This document shows positions 56,501 through 64,000 of a stretch of DNA of 64,000 bases, piece after piece. A program made the position numbers and the translations under genes. This DNA comes from Aspidapion aeneum (lineage: Eukaryota; Arthropoda; Insecta; Coleoptera; Brentidae). The DNA is taken from positions 26,332,703 to 26,396,702 of the forward strand of contig OY755040.1 of the NCBI GenBank assembly GCA_963576565.1. Direction: 5' to 3'. Under the pieces are notes generated by a model. It was not told the DNA's origin. It worked only from the letters and a program-made list of their open reading frames with translations, and did no database searches. Position 1 is the first letter of the stretch, and each line of letters starts with the position of its first letter.

Positions 56501-57134
56501 TGCCTAGAAGACTGTTGTCCATTCTGCTAATGAAAAATTTTATCAGATATTTAGGACAGCTACAAAAACTCCAGCGACTGTTTTCCGCTTTGGGGTTTGC
56601 ACACCATTCAAGTGTATTTGGCAAGCTACTTAGACAATTAACCATAACATCATAATATTTTAATTTATTGCTCGTATCCATGCATTTTAGAATTTTTGTT
56701 GTTCATAGTACAGCACAGTTTATAAGTAAAAGCGAAACAGATATAGTTAACAACAAGCAGCGTTGCTTTGGTTATCATTTTCAAAATGTGATTTGAGCAT
56801 CTCTACTATCTGGAATTTTGTTAAAAGATTTTAATAAATATCTTTGCTGTTGGGCCAGAAACCAGACTAAAGAGAATCACATGGCGCTTTTTCTACATTA
56901 CTGGTAGAGCTGACCAAAGGAGATCCAGAAGAATATCAGAATAGCCAACCTTTCGTTCCTTCATATTTTTTATATCAAGTTACTAGTAGTGCCTAATAGA
57001 AACAGGTTCTTATAAATGTGAGATTTTTTTATTTTACCTTCTATAATGTTTGTAAAATTTCGGGTGTATATAAGGTTTTAGTTAAACTTAAGCGAACTAA
57101 AGCTGTGAGTAAAAAATGAAAGGCTGCCATAGAC
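53571..57134. other. long unassigned stretch
   Basis: No gene or repeat was recognised. From about 54.3 to 56.7 kb the composition is less AT-rich and a 97-codon minus-strand frame (54930-55223) is present, but no motif identifies it. It could hold an old, worn retroelement or unrecognised exons. Confidence 0.3.
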
Positions 57135-57200
57135 CAGTGGCGGCTCGTGACCTGTTTAAAGGGGTAGTGCTGCAAAGCGGTGATAGGTATTTGATAGGCA
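57135..57200 (+). mobile_element. hAT-like left terminus, truncated
   Basis: CAGTGGCGGCTCGTGACC followed by GGGGTAGTGCTGC matches the 50026 end (CAGTGTCGGCTCGTGAGG, GTAGTGCTAC). No right terminus was found. Confidence 0.45.
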
Positions 57201-59571
57201 TGAAAGACAAAAATGTCAAAAATACAAAAAACTACTTGTTCTAATAAAATACATTTAAAATGTGGCACCCGGACATTCTTCTCACCAAACATTGGTATAC
57301 ATCTGCTATACTTTATATTTTTAATAGAAGAGAAAGAGATAAAACCCACCCCTAATTTGATTTTTTTGAAATATTATTAAAAATTTTTTTTTATTTCTGC
57401 GTAGGCAGTTTTCTCTTCCTCTCAGATAGTGCTAACAACCTATAACGAGATTTTGTTTAAAAACTTACAAATAAAAAAAAACCATACATTGCAAAAATAA
57501 CGAAACGAAAATGCTCCACTGTCGACTATACAGGCCAGCGGGGTGGGCCAGACTGAACTAAAATTCGTACAGTTCTGGTAGATGACGTATAATAACGCGA
57601 ATGTTAATCCCCGCCTAGAAAAAATTCGCATTTGCTATTGGTTGTTTCATGAGTTTCAAGGTCGACTGCCTATTTCGTGACGTATACTTCCAGACCTGCA
57701 ACGGTACTGTGACGTGAAGATGCATTTATGGTGGCTTGGTCACAGTGCACCAGATATCTATATATAGATATAGAAATATAATAAAATATTTTTTTTTATA
57801 TGGGATGGTTACGTTATTTCAAATTGAATTTAATTATCAGAATCAGGGAACCAATGCTGCAGCTCTGCAGCCCTTATACACCAGCTGCCACTGCCATAGA
57901 CGTCAATCTATTAATAATATTATTACTTAATTTAGAAGATTGCAATTTAAAATTGTATAAATATCTTCAGAGCAGAAGAACTAGACGTTGGGTTATACTT
58001 TTAAAACGGCAAACGAAAAGCGAATGTAAGTGGGTATTAATTCTGGGTCAATGAAATTTACTAAAATGTTTGGCGCACTAACCCAGTACCTCGCGCTGCT
58101 TCATAACAGTGTTCTTCTTCATCAAATTGCATCACGCAAGGTCACGTTGTTGGTCGGTGGGTTGGTTTGTTGCTTGGTTGAATTTGCTTGCGAGTGGGAA
58201 AGTAACGTTTTAGTTTACCGTTTTGTTAGTGTAACCTAATAAAGAATTTTTCCTTTTTCTGTTACGTTTTGAAAGGGAAACCTTATGTCTTGCTTTTGAT
58301 CAAGTAAACCTAAGAAACACGACGAACTATCAATTCGGATGGTGCGATTTATTGTGTCCATATCTTAATTTTGTTTTATTTATAAGGTTTAAGCTGTTAT
58401 CTACAAGCTATTTAAAACGACTTCTGTTGTTTCTTGAATCTATCTTTAAAAAATTCTTGAAGTTTCTTTAAGTATGGGCTTAGTATGATAACTAAGATGG
58501 ATTGTGCCTGCCCGGTATCATCGAAGAAATAACTATTTATTCCTTGCCGGTAAGGCTTTTGCTTCGCTTTTAGGCTGTATGTAAAGCTCCAAAGGCCTAT
58601 TTTAAGGGTTGTTTCTAGCTAGCTACGTTTGTAAAAAGATTAGCTTACACTTAAACTATAGCTATAGTATTGTGACATAAGGTGATCGTGTCAAAAATTA
58701 GAAAAAAATGTCTGTACGTATGTGTGTATGTATGTCTGTATATCACAACCAACGCCCATAAGTCAAAAACAAATTCCTAATATTTCTTCAGTAAAAATAT
58801 AGAAAAAAAAACTGGAACAAGTAATGGATTATCTGAACAGCAGAACTTTCATACAAGCTTTTAGATCACTATTGCCCTTTTTATTTAACCCTTAACCTTA
58901 GCGCATTGGGAGCGCGATTTTCCGTCCTTTTTAATCGAAACATGTCTACACGATAAACCAATTTACCTTCAATTTTTATACTAACCATATCGTACGATAC
59001 CCCAATATCGTGAGTGAAAGGGTTATTGGGTTCTACAGAAATGCCTGAAAATTAAAAATTGAAAAACATAAAAGGCTGTGAAAGCGATTTATAAATACAT
59101 AATAGATAGTTTATGCTCGTGCCAAAAACGACCGACGACTAACGCAATTTGACACTGTTGACATTTGAACGTCAAATAGCGAGCTTCCGTTATATTCCGC
59201 GCCATTTGGTGGCGCTGCTGCACAGGTCACAGTAGTGTTGAACGCACGGTCCCTAGGTACCAGGGACAGATGGAAGAAGATTTAGCAGTCTCCCTATTGC
59301 ACATAGAGGAAGATGGGGTAATAGGTAATAGGAAATATTTTGCTACTCTTGCAGTGTATCTTTTGTCATTTGAGATATCTGAGAAAAACCTTTGAAATTT
59401 TTCTACTACAATATTATTAAAGGGTTTGTTTTTTTAAACATATCTTTTACAAGCAAACTATTTCAAATATTATTTTTTTTGGTCTGAAGGAAACTTTTTT
59501 TATTTTTAATACTTAAATTTGTTGTGAAATGTAAGACTTTTTATGTATTGTTTTAAATGTTGCTTGTCATG
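57201..59571. other. unassigned stretch
   Basis: Mostly AT-rich. A GTAT-type microsatellite lies at 58712-58742. Palindrome GCGCCATTTGGTGGCGC near 59203. No gene recognised. Confidence 0.35.
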
Positions 59572-60096
59572 AGCAAGTAGTTTAGAATAGAAATGTTTCT
59601 TAATACCCTTTCGTTTTGACTATCGTGGAGTAATAAAAAACATTGTAATGGGGCAAAAGAAATATATTTTTTTTATTGCATATTGGTTTGAGTACTTAGT
59701 AAAGTAACCTTCAAACTTCTCTAAACTGCCTTATATAAAGCTGTAGAAATGGCAAGGTGCAGAAATATTAAATGGCATCTAACGCAAATAGTCCACAGTA
59801 CACCGATCTATTTTTTAATTGATGACTAACAGGCTGAATTCTCGTACATAGCTTTATTCGGCCGAGACGCCTAACTTTTTCCTCTGCGAAAATTTTTGAA
59901 AGTGATTTTAACAGAATGCGCGGGCGCAAAATTTTTTGAGCATCGGACAAACTAAGGTAACATTACTACTCAAATCAAAGTGCAACAAAAAAAAATGTAT
60001 TTCTTATTGCCCCATTACGATGTTTCCTATCACCCGACGATAGTCAAAACGAAGAGGTATTGTGAAACATTTCCATTCTAAACTACTTGTTAACCA
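59572..60096. repeat. inverted-repeat element, ~95-bp arms
   Basis: The left arm (59572-59665: CAAGTAGTTTAGAATAGAAA, TTTTGACTATCGTGG, ATTGTAATGGGGCAA) is mirrored by the right arm (59996-60096: TTGCCCCATTACGATG, CGATAGTCAAAACGA, CATTCTAAACTACTTG). It lies just left of the mariner-type element. Non-coding. Confidence 0.75.
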
Positions 60097-60114
60097 TAAT
60101 CAAAATAGTTGGTA

Positions 60115-61710
60115 CAGGGTTTTCCTGTATATTTTTACACCATATCTAAAACGTTTATTTGAATAGATATCAAAATATGATAAATACAAAAGTTTCATAA
60201 TTTTTTACAAAATTTAAGAATCTTTGTGTCAGAATGTCAAAAACAAATGTCAATGTCAAAATTTGACAGGTGACTCGCAACCAGTATTATATGCAGTTTC
60301 CCGACAGAGGACAACCAACTCATTAAACCATAGTAAATATAGTAAACGCATTTAATCAAAGAAAAACACTTAAAAGAAAAACTAGAACAGTTTCCCTTGT
60401 TATTTTAGAGAATCCTGAACAGTGTATTCCGGATGCAGCAACTTTTTTTAACAAAACGTGGCATAACATTTACTCTGTTTTAAAATATCACAAATACAAG
60501 GCTTATAAATTTTTACCCGCGCAAAATTTAGGCAACGAAAATAAAATAAACAGATTACATTTTTGTCAGGAAATACAACGAGGAATAGCGGCAAATCAAA
60601 TAAATTTGTCAAATATAATTTTTACTGATGAGGCAGCATTCACCATAGCGGGAATGTTCAATAGAAAAAATAAGCATATTTGGTCAAGAGAAAATCCGCA
60701 TGCTTTACGAGCTGTCAAAATTCAAGGACGCAGATCCCTACATGTTTGGTACGGTCTCCTGAATAACAGAGTTATTGAGCCTATATTTTTAAATGGTAAC
60801 TTAACCGGAAAAAAATACCATGATTTGTTGCGAAATGAAATAGAAGAGCATTTAAAAAACTCCCTGTTTATAAATATAAAAATTTAATATGGCAACAGGA
60901 CGAAGCCACCCCAGATAACATCCAGCCAGTAACGAATTTTTTAAATAATAGATATATGTATATACGGCATATTATTATGGCCAGCAAATAGCCCTGATTT
61001 GTCTCCCCTTGATTTTCTTTTTGTGGGGCTACCTAAAAAATAAGGTGTATTATAACAGGCCGCAAACACTTCAAATTTTACAACAGAAAATAGAGCAAAC
61101 AATTGTTGACGAAAATTTTGCAAACCCTATCTTTCAAGCTATCCACAGAAAATTTGTAAGAAATATTCAAAATTGTATTAATAATCAAGGAGGCTATGTA
61201 GAAAATTAAAAATGAAGTAATACATATTTTTTTCTTTCACAAAAATTGCATAATTTTTTATTTTTACTGGCTTGCGGCGCCACACATTACTGCGCAAAAT
61301 CACCGGATAGTAAATATTAATTAATTATATACCTTACAAAAGCAACAGCATCACTTTTTGTGTAAATGCGATTGTCTTTTTCATGGCTGCCTTGATGTTT
61401 TAAGGAAATCAATTTAAGTATTTTAGACATTTAAGCGCATATATCTCCAAAACTAATGAATAAAATAATACAATGATATATATTTTAAAAATCAGGGATA
61501 AAAGATCTATAAATATCTAAAATAATACACAGGGTGTTTTCTTTAAAAAAACCATCAACCTGTCAAATTTTGACATTTAGAATTTTTTTTTTGACATTCC
61601 GACTTAAAAATTCTTAAACTTCGAAAAAATATGAAACTTTTCTATTTATCATATTTTGATATCTATTCAAATAAACATTTTAGATAGTAAAAATATACGG
61701 GAAAACCCTG
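60115..61710 (+). mobile_element. mariner-type element with matching inverted ends (1596 bp)
   Basis: It begins CAGGGTTTTCCTGTATATTT and ends AAATATACGGGAAAACCCTG. TA flanks both sides (60113-60114 and 61711-61712). Inverted similarity continues inward for roughly 150 bp, through GTTTATTTGAATAGATATCA and TCAAAATTTGACAGGT on the left and their inverses on the right. It encloses a broken DDE transposase. CAGGGTGTTTTC at 61532 may be a repeat of the end. Confidence 0.9.
60327..61209 (+). pseudogene. mariner/Tc1-superfamily transposase, frameshifted
   Basis: An open frame from 60327 reads KTRTVSLVILENPEQ, then WHNIYSVLKYHKYKAYKF, then NIIFTDEAAFTI (first catalytic Asp in FTDEAAF) and HVWYGLLNNRVIEPIFLNG, to 60887. 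A frame change follows. WQQDEATPDN (second catalytic Asp in QQD) and NFLNNRYM are then read, and after further shifts WPANSPDLSPLDF (third acidic position) and FFLWGYLKNKVYYNRPQTLQ to the stop at 61209. Motif order and spacing are those of insect mariner-like transposases. The N-terminal DNA-binding domain is largely missing. It cannot encode an active protein. Confidence 0.85.
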
Positions 61711-61944
61711 TACATCATGCAGTTGACATTGACATCAGCACTCCTAGGCAACCCTTTAGGCAGCCCAACCAAACTCGGGAAGACTGTCAGTTGTCTTTAT
61801 TTTTGTTGTCTCTTTTTTGGGAAAGAAAACAAATTTCGGACTTTAATGGAAAAAGTATTGTTTTACTGAACCAGTTTTTCACAGACTCTGTCCTAAAATT
61901 TATTAAGAAAACTGGCAAAATCACAAATAGGTACTTTTAGTTTT

Positions 61945-62100
61945 GACATTTATCCAATAATGTAGTGAAGTAACGGAGTATGTTCCAAAATCACCAAAGC
62001 TGACGCATGCCCAGTTTCCGAAATCCTGTCTACCCGAATACCAAGAATTAAAGTGGGTCAAGGTGGCTCAAGCATCGCGTGTCAGAATGCATCGGTATTT
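61945..62100 (+). repeat. dispersed repeat family N, copy 2
   Basis: AATAATGTAGTGAAGTAACG, GAGTATGTTCCAAAA, GCTGACGCATGCCCAG and CAAGCATCGCGTGTC match 31785-31935 in reverse. Confidence 0.7.
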
Positions 62101-62304
62101 ATGTTCTAAGGTATAAAATACATTTGATAGTTTAAGTTGTGCTACGTATTTGTACGTAATCATGAGATTTGACCGGTACGCAAGCGCACTTCGTCAAGGT
62201 TACGCCAAAAGCTTTCGCATTAACGTTCTCTCTTTCGGCAGTCTGCGGGCGCCTTAACGTTAGCGGATTGGTTAATTAACCCATGAAAAAATTGGACTGC
62301 AGAC

Positions 62305-62537
62305 CAGCGGCGTAGTGTGCCTGAAGACGGGGGGGGGGGGGCGACGGCTAAACAGGGCGCCCCTAAGAAATCTTGCGACCAAAGAAAAAAAAGTCATCAT
62401 ATCTTTAGTTTCCTGTGCCGGCCTCTCAATTTGTCCCGGCCCTGCTAGTAAGCTTAGGGCGCTTCGGCCACCCATGGGGCGCCAGTACCCTCAAGGCGGG
62501 GGGGACGAACCCCCCGCCCCCTTACGTTACGCCACTG
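62305..62537 (+). mobile_element. short hAT element with a perfect 8-bp duplication (233 bp)
   Basis: It begins CAGCGGCGTAGTGTGCC and ends TTACGTTACGCCACTG. CTGCAGAC flanks both sides (62297-62304 and 62538-62545). Long G runs sit near both ends. The open frame that crosses it is incidental. Terminus and duplication length are diagnostic of hAT. Confidence 0.9.
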
Positions 62538-62545
62538 CTGCAGAC

Positions 62546-63274
62546 GATGGTTTTTACGTCCAGCACAAAGGATTTATTGCAAATAGATGCCTACTGAAAT
62601 TACAAAGCCAAAAACATAAGTGTAGCCTCAAAAAAACACCGTGCCAATTCCATATTCTCTCTCACACACAAAAACGTCCCACTAAGCACAAAATCGTAAA
62701 AAACGTTAAAGAAATGTTGAAAAAAAAACGTTTTTTTCTACCACAAATTTGTCTTTAAATTAAGTCACCTTTTGACATTAAAAAAACATGAAGGAAATCC
62801 TAACTAAAACTTCATGTAAAAGCATTACCAAAAATATATTAATAATAACATTAGGAAATCAACATATAAAGAATCATAATTCTATTAACATTAAAAATAA
62901 TACCATCAATATATGGTTATTTTTATAATGATTTTCCTAGATCTCATTTCTAACGTTGAATTTAAGATATATGAAGCTAATAAATGTTGTTCGCTCTCGG
63001 AATTGTCCACACGTTCCTCAGTATTGTCTTCTTCGCCCTCAGATTCTTTATCATCAAAACACTCTTCTTCGTCGGTAATAATAATAATAATAACTAATAA
63101 CCGAAGTAAACGAGCTTGTTCTTTTTTATATCACGTAAACGATATTATGCCGAAAATGATAGTTAATTAGTAAATTATTGTTTTAATTTACATAACATGA
63201 CCTAAATAACTTGCCTAAATCATACAATTATCAAAAAACCAAAAACAAATTAATTTCATTTTTGTCACGTCACT
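62546..63274. other. AT-rich spacer
   Basis: An AAT-repeat tract lies near 63078-63096. Nothing else was recognised. Confidence 0.4.
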
Positions 63275-63484
63275 GGTGGCGCCAAGTCTATTGGACCCAA
63301 TCGCTACTTGACATTAACGGGTAAGACACAAGCAACGCAACGCGCTGATTGCAGCATTCGGAGCGAGACAAAATATTGGGAAGATGGGAAGCTACTATGA
63401 TGCGTGGCATAAGTCCATAGATTTGTTCCCCCGCTTTTTATTCACAATATTCCTATCTCTGGGTCAGACAGACTGGGCGCCACC
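63275..63484. mobile_element. short inverted-repeat element (210 bp)
   Basis: GGTGGCGCCAAGTC...GGACCCA at the left is mirrored by TGGGTCAGACAGACTGGG then CGCCACC at the right; about 21 of 25 positions match. A second inner pair (ATATTGGGAAGAT / CAATATTCCTATC) adds structure. No target duplication is evident. Confidence 0.6.
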
Positions 63485-64000
63485 GTTCCAGGGTTAAATT
63501 TGGAATAATAACTGTTTTGCAACCGTTTTATTTAAGAGATTACCTTTGCTTGCGTGGTTTAAAGGAAATTCCACAATGAATTTCTAAAAATGCTAGCTTT
63601 TATATATGGCCATTTGAAAAGTTAAGTATAGCTTAAGGTTTGCAAAAAATGCAGCAAAGAGCCGGATGGCCTTGCATAAGAACCCTTTCTATAACTTGTG
63701 ATAGACTGTGCAAGGCCGCATTCTATTTTATGTTATACTATGCACCCGCCTGTTTATTTTTTTCGCATTGCATTGGCGAACGGCTTGATTGGGTTTCACA
63801 AACAACCCAAACCGTTTTTTTTTTGTTCTCGACTATATTCACTTTGACGTTAAAACCACCTGTTAACATTGTATATCTTTAACTAATGGCGTGCACAAGA
63901 CAAGAAGGAAAAATCAGAGATAGTAATCAAACTACAGCTAGATACTTAAAAAATAAGGTGAACAAAGGTGCATACGATATGCAAATGACCATGAATAATA
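63485..64000. other. unassigned window end
   Basis: No motif was recognised. The last 120 bases read as an open, Lys/Asn-rich frame on the plus strand that runs off the window. Confidence 0.3.

Noticed and set aside
62315..62758. 147-codon plus-strand open frame
   Set aside because: It runs through the whole hAT element at 62305-62537, including its homopolymers and right flank; the frame is incidental.

Overview
The window reads as insect nuclear DNA: strongly AT-rich (about two thirds A+T by eye, not computed), with no operons, no long open frames and a dense carpet of nested transposable elements. The non-LTR retrotransposon tails, Penelope-like fragments, a mariner-type pseudogene and many short inverted-repeat elements fit a large, repeat-rich insect genome. 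A beetle is plausible, but nothing here proves the order. No rRNA or tRNA gene and no CRISPR array was seen.

The best host-gene candidate is one first exon on the minus strand (4586-4893). It has an ATG preceded by an in-frame stop, 102 codons and a consensus splice donor, with a CpG-rich stretch immediately upstream. Its product is not recognised and no further exon was found. Everything else that looks like protein is transposon debris: a PIF/Harbinger-type helix-turn-helix scrap (6556), a reverse transcriptase with a WYLDD motif (10.8-12.1 kb), four LINE 3' regions (24.1 kb, 37.8-39.5 kb, 42.0 kb, and 48.7-49.3 kb on the minus strand), three Penelope-like endonuclease scraps (29.1, 34.5 and 35.4 kb) and a broken mariner-type transposase (60.1-61.7 kb, with matching terminal inverted repeats and TA target duplication).

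The most striking object is a 2.4-kb foldback element at 14922-17329. It is built almost entirely from a 153-bp unit carrying a 40-bp palindrome. The units switch orientation at 15653/15654, the ends are inverted repeats, and a perfect 9-bp target duplication flanks the whole. It sits inside an older dispersed repeat (called family A here). A second theme is the number of short elements whose exact boundaries can be read: hAT-type elements with 8-bp duplications (19106, 45189, 51599, 62305), a TAA-flanked element (43098), and a TA-flanked family with inverted repeats beginning GGGACTTATTGG (family B; 7 copies, one subfamily member with nearly perfect 55-bp ends at 27820).

Layout: 0-10 kb old repeats plus the exon; 10.8-12.1 kb reverse transcriptase relic; 13-17.5 kb tandem repeats and the foldback; 19-26 kb small elements and a ~225-bp satellite with three-deep nesting; 26-31 kb repeat families and Penelope scraps; 33-39.5 kb Penelope pieces, a 142-bp minisatellite, a 160-bp-arm inverted repeat and a LINE; 40-53 kb hAT elements, LINE tails and a Penelope-type terminal repeat with a hammerhead-like core; 53.6-59.5 kb mostly unassigned DNA; 59.6-63.5 kb mariner and short inverted-repeat elements.
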